A DNA stretch of 9,623 nucleotides from an uncultured bacterium (GCA_937893485.1 CALBJL010000102.1:1-9623); one strand, 5' to 3'. Shown: positions 1 to 6,346, numbered from the stretch's first letter. Notes: a model not told the origin generated them from the letters alone. Numbers and translations: made by a program.

Positions 1-34
1 ATAAATCTATTCCTTTCGGACAAGCCGTCACTCA
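1..34 (-). promoter_or_regulatory. Ribosome-binding-site region of the next operon gene, past the left edge
   Basis: After the TAA of the last adaptor gene, 34 bases remain. On the minus strand they contain AAAGGA at 11-16, a good Firmicutes Shine-Dalgarno, followed by ten AT-rich bases and the window edge. The last two bases read AT, so an ATG straddling the edge would have a normal spacing of about 8 bases. I infer that another gene of the same operon starts at the edge. In related clusters a spike/hub or baseplate gene often follows the adaptor genes, but nothing here shows which gene it is. Confidence 0.45.
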
Positions 35-892
35 TTATCTGCCAATATTCAACAGGCTGCCTAGCTTTTGTCCCGCATTTACGAGGCTCTTGCTGCCGCC
101 TCCGAACGCGGTGTCATACGCATCCTGCCAGGATCCGAGACTGTTCGGGGATACCTTTTCATCCGCACAGATCAGCGACAGCTGTACGACTGCACGCACC
201 GGCTCGCCGGAGCTGTCAAACATCGTATACTGTGATGCCACACGGTTTAAAACACCCTCATAACTCATATCCCCCCAGTTGAACGTGATACAGCGTGTGT
301 AGGGCGAGCGCAGCGCCGCGATCAGACCCTCGACCTCCTCCTGTACCGTCAGCTTAGACTTTCCAGCAAAGCCCCGTGTCACACTTTTTACAACCGATGT
401 CACATCGGAAGAAAAAGAAACATTCGTCTTTGCACTCAGAAAACAGTCACCGGGATCCATGCGGTCAAATAACAGCTTGACACTCATTTTGACGTACACC
501 GGCATCGGCATCATGGTGACATTCGATGAACTCGCTTTATCCTTGTCGTTCGGGTTGTTGTATGCGATATTCGCGATACGGCCTCCGCCGTATCCCTCGA
601 TCTGAAGGTCACTCGGATTAAACTGTACCTGAAACTGTTTTTTCATTCCACCCAGATTGATCCCCTGAAACGACTTGAAACCCACCTGCGTTCCGACCCG
701 TTCGAGCATATCTGCCTGATTACCGCTCAGCGTCTTTTCAAGTCCATCCAGAATATCCAAATCTAAAAGTGTCGTCGATGCGATTTTCCCATCCGAACCC
801 GGAATCGTCCCCTTGGTGGACTGCTCGATCTGACGCAGATCAAAAATCTCTATAATTGCTTTTTCATTTGTAAAAAAATTTTTGATACCCAT
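35..892 (-). CDS. CIS_tube / Afp7-like tube-baseplate adaptor protein, second copy, no LysM domain
   Basis: This 285-residue protein shows the pattern of the contractile injection system tube domain (Afp7/Pvc7-type adaptor between tube and spike hub). It has FNPSDL at 91-96, MSVKLLFD at 136-143, a helix-rich middle, then YTRCITFNW at 198-206, YEGVL at 211-215, YTMF at 222-225 and PVRAVVQLSL at 231-240. Family members often end in a LysM domain. Here the chain stops soon after the core with a Gly/Ser/Leu-rich tail, so the LysM part is absent. It follows the other CIS_tube gene by 22 bases and shares its motifs in the same order, so the two are paralogs. The ATG at 892 has a modest AGGA Shine-Dalgarno. 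Its role at the tube-baseplate junction is inferred from the family. The fold assignment is fairly sure, the exact position in the particle is not. Confidence 0.8.
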   Translation of the reverse strand: MGIKNFFTNEKAIIEIFDLRQIEQSTKGTIPGSDGKIASTTLLDLDILDGLEKTLSGNQADMLERVGTQVGFKSFQGINLGGMKKQFQVQFNPSDLQIEGYGGGRIANIAYNNPNDKDKASSSNVTMMPMPVYVKMSVKLLFDRMDPGDCFLSAKTNVSFSSDVTSVVKSVTRGFAGKSKLTVQEEVEGLIAALRSPYTRCITFNWGDMSYEGVLNRVASQYTMFDSSGEPVRAVVQLSLICADEKVSPNSLGSWQDAYDTAFGGGSKSLVNAGQKLGSLLNIGR

Positions 893-914
893 ATAATTAT
901 CCTATTCTTTTCTG

Positions 915-1781
915 TTATAGGTTTAAATTCAAAATGGAATTGTTGAGCACACCGGCTGATCTGCCTGCACTTTTGGTAAAGGTAGACACATTCGACTCGC
1001 CGAATGCCTTTGTGAATGCCTTTTCCCAATAGCTGTTTTCATATTTTGCCGCAGGGTCCTGCGACTGGCGGATCGTCAGACGGATCTCGCCCCGCACCGG
1101 ATTCCCCACGGTGTTGAACATCGTATAATGCGAACTCACGCTGGAGAGCTCCCCCTGAAAGCACATCTTTGCCCAGAAAAACAGGACATGTCTCGTGTAA
1201 GTTCTCGTCAGCAGCGACATGATACCGTCCATCTGCGGCTTTACCGTATATTTGCGTTCTCCCGAATGTGCGAGATCCATGACTGTCGACACTGCATTAC
1301 CGGCGGTCAGCGCCATGTTAGACATCATAAACGAGTCATATACATTGACCGCATCAAACAATAGCTGTACAGACATTGTCGTTGCCTCCGGCTCATAATT
1401 CTGGCGCAGCTGGTTTGTGCTGGCATCTCCCATATTGACCGGAGAAAAGTTCATCTGTGTGCCGGCAACCGTCTCCAGATAAATGCTGGATGGATTGTAC
1501 TGCACCTCCAGTGCGAGATAACCTCTGTTTTCGATCGTTCCCGTCGTTCCCCGGTTCGCCAGCTTTTTAAAAGAACCCATGATCCCCTGACCGCTGCCTT
1601 CCTCAATCAGATCACTACGCAGATTATCTGAATTGTCGATCGTCTTATCTACGGTCAGTTCTTCATCCTTGCTGATATCCGGCACACACAGGATCGCCTT
1701 TGGGATATTTCCTGTCAACTGATTGGCTGTCTTTTTGACATCGTCTACAAAATTTCCTCCGAAATTTGTGAAAAAGCCCAT
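915..1781 (-). CDS. CIS_tube / Afp7-like tube-baseplate adaptor protein, first copy, no LysM domain
   Basis: This 288-residue protein belongs to the same adaptor family as the next gene. Visible landmarks are VQYNPSSIYLE at 93-103, MSVQLLFD at 136-143, YTRHVLFFW at 195-203, FQGEL at 208-212, YTMF at 219-222, PVRGEIRLTI at 228-237 and a Trp-containing C-terminal stretch with KAFGE at 258-262. A comparable W...AFG segment (W255, AFG at 262-264) ends the sister protein. The first ~85 residues differ most between the two copies. The ATG at 1781 is preceded by AGGAAGG at a 7-base spacing, which fixes the start. The gene lies 25 bases after the Gln-rich gene. No LysM is present. In the family this protein caps or initiates the inner tube at the baseplate. 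Two copies could form two stacked rings or one mixed ring, which is inference. Confidence 0.8.
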   Translation of the reverse strand: MGFFTNFGGNFVDDVKKTANQLTGNIPKAILCVPDISKDEELTVDKTIDNSDNLRSDLIEEGSGQGIMGSFKKLANRGTTGTIENRGYLALEVQYNPSSIYLETVAGTQMNFSPVNMGDASTNQLRQNYEPEATTMSVQLLFDAVNVYDSFMMSNMALTAGNAVSTVMDLAHSGERKYTVKPQMDGIMSLLTRTYTRHVLFFWAKMCFQGELSSVSSHYTMFNTVGNPVRGEIRLTIRQSQDPAAKYENSYWEKAFTKAFGESNVSTFTKSAGRSAGVLNNSILNLNL

Positions 1782-1806
1782 CTGTCATCCTTCCTTTGCT
1801 GTAAAC

Positions 1807-4323
1807 TTAGTACCCGCGTCTGCGCTTCTCTGTCTCCAGACGCTTTTCCAGTTTATGATAAATCTTCTCCGAGAGTGCGCCCAGCTCCCGCTGTACGCCC
1901 AGACGGACAAGCTCACTTACATTCTCTGTCTGTTCCATGATCTGCTGCGTATTGACATTCGTAAACTGCCGCTGCGTCGTATCATAGTTTGTAACTGATT
2001 CGTTCTGTGTATGAACCGTGCGCGTCTGCGTCCGGTTCTGCTCGATCATCTGCCGGATCTCTTCCTCATCCAGCTGCTGCTCCTGGCTGCGGTGCACCAG
2101 CGTCACATCCGTGCGCTGATCCTCGTAGATCTGCTTCGTCTGCGGTTTTTCCGATGTCCGCTCATGCCAGCGGTCGATGACCTCCCTCGTCTGCTCCTGT
2201 ATTCTTTCCTGCTGTCTGTGTACCAGCTCGGTCTGCTCCTGAACGACCTGCGCCTCATGCAGGTCACGGACAAGCACTCCGATATCATTTGTCACACCTT
2301 CCATCCGGCGGCGCACCTGCTGTGGAGCCTCCAGATATTCACGCACAGTCTCGTAAACCTCCCTCGTCTGCTCCGGCAGCAGCTTCATCACATGCGTAAG
2401 TTTCTCCTGCTGCGCCTGATGCTGCTGCTCACCCTCCGCCTGAAGCTGCTCTAACAATTCTGCCGGATGCTCCAGTGCCATCAGGCTTTCGCGCCGCATC
2501 TGTTCAGGGCTGCGTGTCTCCTTCGGGCTCGCCAGCGACTCACGGATGCCCTCCATCATCTGGATATATTTACTCTGGTTATTGATATTTTCCCGATTGA
2601 TCCGTGAAAGCTCCTGCTCCACGGATGAGAGGTCGCGCTGATCGATATTCTGTGTCTGCTCATGGATACTGTGATCCGCATACACATTCTGCTCTGACAA
2701 TTCTGTCTGCAGCTGTGTCTGTAACACCTGCTCCGCCACATTCAGATCGGGGCGCTGTGCGCCGCCTGTCGTCTCATCCTGTGCCTTTGCCGCAGTCCGC
2801 GCGATCGTTTCACGGATGCCCTCAACCGTCTGCTGATAACGGTTCTGCACATCCGTAGATTCCTGATGCAGCTGTGTTGTATGATGATATTTCGTCCGGT
2901 GCTCTGATCCCGGCATCTGCTGCGTCTGCTCGAAATAGTTTTCTTCCTGTAACAGATCTCCCTGCCGGTGTGTTATATTCGTGAGCTGCACCTGCGGCTG
3001 CCCATACTGCTCATTTCTTGTCTGATAGAGCTGCTGCTCAATCATCCGGCGCAGAATCGGACTATTGATCTGTTCGATCTGTATATTCTTCTGATCCAGT
3101 AACCGTCTGACGATCTGACTGGAATGACCGTCATAATAATTGGTCCGGTTCAGCTGTTCGATCTGTTCGATCAACTGCTGCTCATCCATCTGCTCGATCA
3201 TCCGGTTTACAAGATTACGGTTATTGATATCCTGATACAACAGCTCGTTGACTGTCCGGTACTGATCGGATCCCCGCTGCTCAAACAGCCGGTTTAAAAT
3301 GGCGATTTCCTGTTTGCGGAGCTCCTGATGCTGTGACACAGACAACTGCTCGACCGTCTGATTGGTCTGGTACCGGCTGCTCATGCTGTTTTCGATACGC
3401 TGCATCGTATTTTCCGCATTCTGGTAAAAGGAACGCTCCATGTGATACCAGTTTTCCACACGATTGTTCCGGCGCTCCTCACGGCTCCGGTAAACGTTAT
3501 TAACCAGATCCAGCAGCACTGCCGAGCTGACCTGTGTCAGGACGTTCTGCTCATTGATCTGTTCCTCGGATAGCTGTTGGTTTTCATAATAATTTTCATA
3601 CCGGTAAGTGAGCGGTGTCTCCTCGCCGCGCGCCTCGTTTTTGAGCTTCTGCAGCAGGATCTGCTGTGCCAGACCGTATTGCTCTGACACCTGAAGCTGC
3701 GTATTGGTAATGTTCTGGTCTCCCTGCGCCCGTGTGTTGAAATTCTGCACGGTCTGATAAATCGCAGCCGTCTGCAGACGGTTTAAAATCTGTTCATGCA
3801 GATACATCGTCTGTGACTGATCCATATGCTCCTCGGTACGCTGCTCCGTGACCTGCTCCCTGTGGTAGTTCTCCACAAGCTGCCGCAATTCGCCCGCATA
3901 GTTCCAATACAGATCAATCAACTGATTCGTCTGATTCTGTTCCTCTTTGATCAGACGGACCTGCTTCATAAATTCATTCACATTATGAATTCCGATCTTC
4001 TGCAGAATATCCGTGATGTACACACGATCCTGATAGGTCAGGTGCGCCGACCCGCTGATCATCATGCGGTTGATCAGGTTATTCATCACTTCCAGCTTGT
4101 TTTCCTGATGCGCATGTACATTCGTCTGCTGAAAAATATTCGTTTGTTCTTCTCCGCCAAAGAAATACTCCGGCGGCGTCATGACTACATGAAGGAGATC
4201 CTCCGGTGTCAGCTTACTGGTCATCATCGTATACTGATCCGTGATCCGATGATAAAACCCTTCATGCATGGAACAATCGGGTGTTTTACATTTTAATTCG
4301 ATTGGTGCTGTAATTGTTAACAT
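1807..4323 (-). CDS. Large Gln-rich, probably helical protein of unknown function in the eCIS operon
   Basis: I do not recognise this 838-residue protein. The first ~150 residues look ordered (FYHRITDQYTMM near 23-34, MTPPEYFFGG at 48-57). They contain its only two cysteines in the pattern C12-X4-C17-X2-H20-X4-H25. From about residue 150 onward it is very rich in Gln, Glu, Arg and Asn: by hand count about 117 Gln, near 14 percent. Heptad-like stretches suggest long helices or coiled coil. A motif of the form Y..(T/M)(V/M)EGIRE(T/S)(I/L)A occurs at 496-508 and 586-598, exactly 90 residues apart. The C-terminus is basic (EKRRRGY). I see no signal peptide or membrane segment. The ATG at 4323 has AGGAGG 7 bases upstream. 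It lies between the second tube gene and the adaptor genes, so a structural role, a lumen cargo or a length-setting role are all possible. None is shown by sequence. Confidence 0.9.
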   Translation of the reverse strand: MLTITAPIELKCKTPDCSMHEGFYHRITDQYTMMTSKLTPEDLLHVVMTPPEYFFGGEEQTNIFQQTNVHAHQENKLEVMNNLINRMMISGSAHLTYQDRVYITDILQKIGIHNVNEFMKQVRLIKEEQNQTNQLIDLYWNYAGELRQLVENYHREQVTEQRTEEHMDQSQTMYLHEQILNRLQTAAIYQTVQNFNTRAQGDQNITNTQLQVSEQYGLAQQILLQKLKNEARGEETPLTYRYENYYENQQLSEEQINEQNVLTQVSSAVLLDLVNNVYRSREERRNNRVENWYHMERSFYQNAENTMQRIENSMSSRYQTNQTVEQLSVSQHQELRKQEIAILNRLFEQRGSDQYRTVNELLYQDINNRNLVNRMIEQMDEQQLIEQIEQLNRTNYYDGHSSQIVRRLLDQKNIQIEQINSPILRRMIEQQLYQTRNEQYGQPQVQLTNITHRQGDLLQEENYFEQTQQMPGSEHRTKYHHTTQLHQESTDVQNRYQQTVEGIRETIARTAAKAQDETTGGAQRPDLNVAEQVLQTQLQTELSEQNVYADHSIHEQTQNIDQRDLSSVEQELSRINRENINNQSKYIQMMEGIRESLASPKETRSPEQMRRESLMALEHPAELLEQLQAEGEQQHQAQQEKLTHVMKLLPEQTREVYETVREYLEAPQQVRRRMEGVTNDIGVLVRDLHEAQVVQEQTELVHRQQERIQEQTREVIDRWHERTSEKPQTKQIYEDQRTDVTLVHRSQEQQLDEEEIRQMIEQNRTQTRTVHTQNESVTNYDTTQRQFTNVNTQQIMEQTENVSELVRLGVQRELGALSEKIYHKLEKRLETEKRRRGY

Positions 4324-4354
4324 CCCGGTTCCTCCTGATCTTTATCACTCATTC

Positions 4355-5578
4355 TTACTTCTTATTTTTCAGGAAAGCGGCTACATCCACCGCACTCCGT
4401 GTTTTCGGCCACTGTCTGGCGCGCTGCTGCATTGCGGGCTTCCGCAATTCATCCGGATTTGTGACCGCACTCGCTTTCACCGAGCCTGAATAAGACTTTA
4501 ACGATACCGAGCCGTTGATAAAATATCTTCTCTGATTTTGTGCCGGTGACATCTGTTTGATTTCTGCACCGCCCTTGCGAGGCTTCACCGCCTTCATTTT
4601 CGGAATATCCGCGCCGCCCTTACGCGGCTCGACCGCCTTCATTTCGGGAATATTCGCGCCACCCTCACGTGCACGTTTTTCCATTTCCTCACGGCTCAGT
4701 TCGTCTTTATTGACAATCGCACTCTTGCCGCTCCTGCCCTTATAGCCGGACAGTGACTTTCCACCCGGCATAAAGAAACGTTTTGCTGCTTTTTCACGTT
4801 CAGAAATCGGTGCCATCTCATTGGTCGTTGCGATGCCCCGATCATCTGAAACTTTTATTTTTGTGACCTTCTTGCCCTTATAATCATACACATGCGCCGG
4901 AATATCCTTGACATTCTTATCCACATACATGTGGGCACGCTCTTCGAGCTCCTGCTTTGTCAGCTCATTGATTCCGTAGTTTGTACGCTTTGCGTTCTTA
5001 AGCTCGGCGTCACGCTCCATGTTTGCATGATCTTTTTTCATGCTCCATGCCTTGCGTTTGGACCTGGTCGACGGATTATCCACACATAACATTTCCCGAT
5101 ATGCGATCGTCGTTGTCTCCACAAGCAGACCGGAGCGCTCGGCATTGAGTTCTCCGAAATCCTTTGCAATGACCGTGCATCCGGTAAACGTGTAGACGCG
5201 CTGCATGGAATCGGCAAGATCCAGCACCTCGCCATTCCCCACATAACGGCTCACCTGCAGCAGTACCGGCAGAATCAGATCCGTGCCGAGTGCCAGCGGA
5301 TCAAACATATCGATGCCGACATAGCGCTCCACCTGAAACGTCATCGGCTTGCTGATTGGCTTGCGCAGCATATGTACATAATCATTCAATCCGCCCTCCT
5401 GCAGTGTCTCATACTCGTTCTCGCGATGAAATACGTGTACGGACTTACAGGGCAGATTATAGACGCCCTCAACCTGAAGGGTAAAATTATAATTAACAAG
5501 CGGTGTCAGTCCCTGATTGGATGTCATATCCCAATCCAGCCCGCCACCCCAGCTTGTGCCACCATCATAACTTGCCAT
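4355..5578 (-). CDS. Second gp19-family tube protein with a long repeat-bearing C-terminal extension
   Basis: The first ~165 of 407 residues match the T4 gp19 / eCIS tube family as in Afp5/Pvc5: NYNFTLQVEGV at 29-39, an EYETLQEGGLNDYVHML stretch at 55-71, then LRKPISKPMTFQVERYVG at 71-88 and TTTIAYREML at 155-164. Beyond the core lies a ~240-residue basic, Lys/Arg-rich tail that ordinary tube proteins lack. The tail carries three degenerate copies of an N.(D)EL.....(M/L)..RA module at about 200-218, 287-305 and 371-389, plus 15-residue repeats beginning GGA(N/D/E)I at 306-343. I chose the ATG at 5578, because AGGAAGG lies 6 bases upstream and the resulting N-terminus MASYDGG is natural. The alternative is a GTG 18 bases earlier. 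The likely role is the tube-to-baseplate transition ring, with the tail perhaps reaching the lumen, hub or Gln-rich partner encoded next. Core call sure, tail role unknown. Confidence 0.85.
   Translation of the reverse strand: MASYDGGTSWGGGLDWDMTSNQGLTPLVNYNFTLQVEGVYNLPCKSVHVFHRENEYETLQEGGLNDYVHMLRKPISKPMTFQVERYVGIDMFDPLALGTDLILPVLLQVSRYVGNGEVLDLADSMQRVYTFTGCTVIAKDFGELNAERSGLLVETTTIAYREMLCVDNPSTRSKRKAWSMKKDHANMERDAELKNAKRTNYGINELTKQELEERAHMYVDKNVKDIPAHVYDYKGKKVTKIKVSDDRGIATTNEMAPISEREKAAKRFFMPGGKSLSGYKGRSGKSAIVNKDELSREEMEKRAREGGANIPEMKAVEPRKGGADIPKMKAVKPRKGGAEIKQMSPAQNQRRYFINGSVSLKSYSGSVKASAVTNPDELRKPAMQQRARQWPKTRSAVDVAAFLKNKK
4550..4663 (-). repeat. Tandem 45-base coding repeat in the tail of the second tube gene
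   Basis: Two full 45-base units (4619-4663 and 4574-4618) and a partial third (down to about 4550) encode 15-residue repeats starting GGANIPEMK, GGADIPKMK and GGAEIKQM. By hand alignment the two full units match at 37 of 45 positions. Five of the eight differences change a residue or sit next to such a change, mostly Glu to Lys. This looks like tandem duplication within the gene followed by divergence, which would let the tail vary in length between strains. Confidence 0.85.
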
Positions 5579-5584
5579 AGATTT

Positions 5585-5591
5585 CCTTCCT
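5585..5591 (-). promoter_or_regulatory. Ribosome binding site that sets the start of the second tube gene
   Basis: AGGAAGG on the minus strand lies 6 bases before the ATG at 5578. It overlaps the first codons of the longer GTG reading at 5596, so it supports the shorter protein. Confidence 0.7.
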
Positions 5592-5634
5592 CTCACAGTC
5601 TGTCTGTACCATCATCAGATTCTTAACCCGGCAT

Positions 5635-5832
5635 TTATCGATCCGGCTTCATATCTAAAATACTCTTTTCCTTCGATTTTTTGGAGGGATTCAAGCTCTT
5701 ATTTATCTCAGAAATCTCACTGCACCATTGTCTGCGGCTCGTATGATCCAGCTTCATGACTTCATCCATACCCCAGTGAAAATAATACGAGATAAAAGAC
5801 ATTTCCCGATAAAGCTCCTCTTTCGGATACAG
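5635..5832 (-). CDS. DUF6760-type small eCIS accessory protein, apparent CTG start
   Basis: This 65-residue protein resembles the small DUF6760 proteins found in many eCIS loci next to the tube genes. It has LYREMSFISYYFHW at 7-20, DEVMKLDH at 23-30, RRQWCSEISEIN at 33-44 and a Lys-rich end. The reading frame is open back to 5898, but the upstream part overlaps the preceding gene and has no such similarity. The family usually begins MYP at the point where this protein reads (L)YPKEEL, and that Leu codon is CTG at 5832. A perfect GAGGAGG lies 7 bases before it, and the previous gene's TAA ends 2 bases upstream. I therefore call CTG as the start. The only in-frame downstream ATG (residue 11) lacks a ribosome binding site and would remove conserved residues. 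The molecular role is unknown, probably assembly or baseplate related. Confidence 0.75.
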   Translation of the reverse strand: MYPKEELYREMSFISYYFHWGMDEVMKLDHTSRRQWCSEISEINKSLNPSKKSKEKSILDMKPDR

Positions 5833-5834
5833 CT

Positions 5835-6197
5835 TTATCCCTCCTCGGTAAAATTTAACGGTACCTGAAAGATCTCGCCGCACTCCGGACATACACATTC
5901 CATCATCGGCGGCTCAATATCATTGATTCTCTGATACATATCCTGTAAAAATGCAAGATCTGCAGTGAACAGCTTTTCGATAATATTGACTCCGACCATC
6001 GGCACGCCTTCCAGCTCGGTAATCACCTTGCTCAGAATCACGATCGTCAGATAGGACGGATTGCTGAGCACACGCGGATCACGTGTTGCGCTGATCTCGT
6101 CCCCGGCAGTCGCCAGACGCATCTTTCCGTTGCGGTGCAGCTCACCGTTACCATCCATATAGCCCTTCGGCAGTGTAAATTCAAATACTGTTTCCAT
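5835..6197 (-). CDS. Small tail-assembly-type protein with C-terminal CxCxxC
   Basis: This 120-residue protein resembles the short tail-assembly-type proteins found in eCIS loci between the tube gene and the DUF6760 gene. It has a beta-rich start (FEFTLPKGYMDGNGELHRNG at 5-24), MRLATAGDEISATRD at 26-40, then a helical block with YLTIVILSKVI at 49-59 and a GVNIIEKLFTADLAFLQDMY stretch at 69-88. The end carries C101, C103 and C106 in ECVCPECGEIF, like half of a zinc ribbon. The closing FQVPL pattern is often seen after such knuckles in phage assembly proteins. A single CxCxxC could bind metal in a dimer or with a partner. The ATG at 6197 has AGAGGG about 8 bases upstream. It may act as a chaperone or adaptor in assembly and is probably made at lower levels than the tube. 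Function is inferred. Confidence 0.7.
   Translation of the reverse strand: METVFEFTLPKGYMDGNGELHRNGKMRLATAGDEISATRDPRVLSNPSYLTIVILSKVITELEGVPMVGVNIIEKLFTADLAFLQDMYQRINDIEPPMMECVCPECGEIFQVPLNFTEEG
5840..5846 (-). promoter_or_regulatory. Strong ribosome binding site supporting the CTG start
   Basis: GAGGAGG on the minus strand lies inside the last codons of the assembly-protein gene (encoding Thr-Glu-Glu-Gly before the stop) and 7 bases before CTG at 5832. No ATG, GTG or TTG in the right frame lies at a workable distance. Confidence 0.75.
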
Positions 6198-6248
6198 ATC
6201 TTTGACCCTCTCTTTATGCTTCTTAAATTGCTTCTCTCTGTCATCAGA

Positions 6249-6297
6249 TTCCCCGCCAAAATGAAACCTGCCATTACATTTTCACCTTGGCGGGAAA
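6249..6297 (-). promoter_or_regulatory. RNA hairpin B, 18-bp stem with 13-base loop, after the main tube gene
   Basis: Read as minus-strand RNA, 6297-6280 pairs with 6266-6249 without a gap. The core is CCCGCCAA against UUGGCGGG, and 3 of the 18 pairs are G-U wobbles. On the plus strand those positions would be A-C mismatches, so the fold exists only in the operon transcript. No U-run follows, so a simple intrinsic terminator is unlikely. Transcript processing, 3'-end protection of the sheath-tube message, or attenuation before the low-copy genes are possible. Confidence 0.6.
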
Positions 6298-6318
6298 CCT
6301 GCATATTGCAGGTCTCCC
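6292..6318 (-). promoter_or_regulatory. RNA hairpin A, 12-bp stem with 3-base loop, overlapping hairpin B
   Basis: Minus-strand RNA 6318-6307 pairs with 6303-6292 around an AUA loop, with one G-U wobble and no bulge. Its last six bases (UUUCCC, 6297-6292) are also the first six bases of hairpin B's stem, so the two full stems cannot form together. It starts 28 bases after the tube gene's TAG codon. Same reasoning as hairpin B: no U-run, role inferred. Confidence 0.6.
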
Positions 6319-6346
6319 TATGCGCCAGCGCGCCGTAAAACAAATC

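Noticed and set aside
2011..2454. Plus-strand open frame of 147 codons, very Leu-rich, could pass for a membrane protein
   Set aside because: The Leu codons are the CTG complements of the CAG Gln codons in the opposite gene, so the hydrophobic look is a composition artefact.
1900..3900. Repeated CTG/CTC-rich pattern on the plus strand resembling a simple-sequence repeat
   Set aside because: It reflects dense Gln/Glu codons on the minus strand, with no fixed repeat unit or spacing. The only clear internal repeat is the 90-residue-spaced motif reported separately.
3826..4296. Plus-strand open frame of 156 codons opposite the Gln-rich gene
   Set aside because: It lies wholly antisense to an intact minus-strand gene. 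Its Leu/Arg-rich composition follows from reading the complementary strand of the Gln-rich coding sequence.
4557..4745. Plus-strand 62-codon frame with repeated SAPPLRG-like segments
   Set aside because: It is the antisense reading of the 45-base tandem repeat in the second tube gene, with no start-site support of its own.
6249..6318. Intrinsic terminator after the main tube gene
   Set aside because: Both stems are strong, but neither is followed by a U-run on the transcript, and the genes after the gap clearly belong to the same set. Processing, protection or attenuation fits better.
6047..6343. Minus-strand 98-codon frame through the hairpin gap into the assembly-protein gene
   Set aside because: It starts at TTG inside the gap, has no good ribosome binding site, overlaps the assembly-protein gene in another frame and shows no family resemblance.
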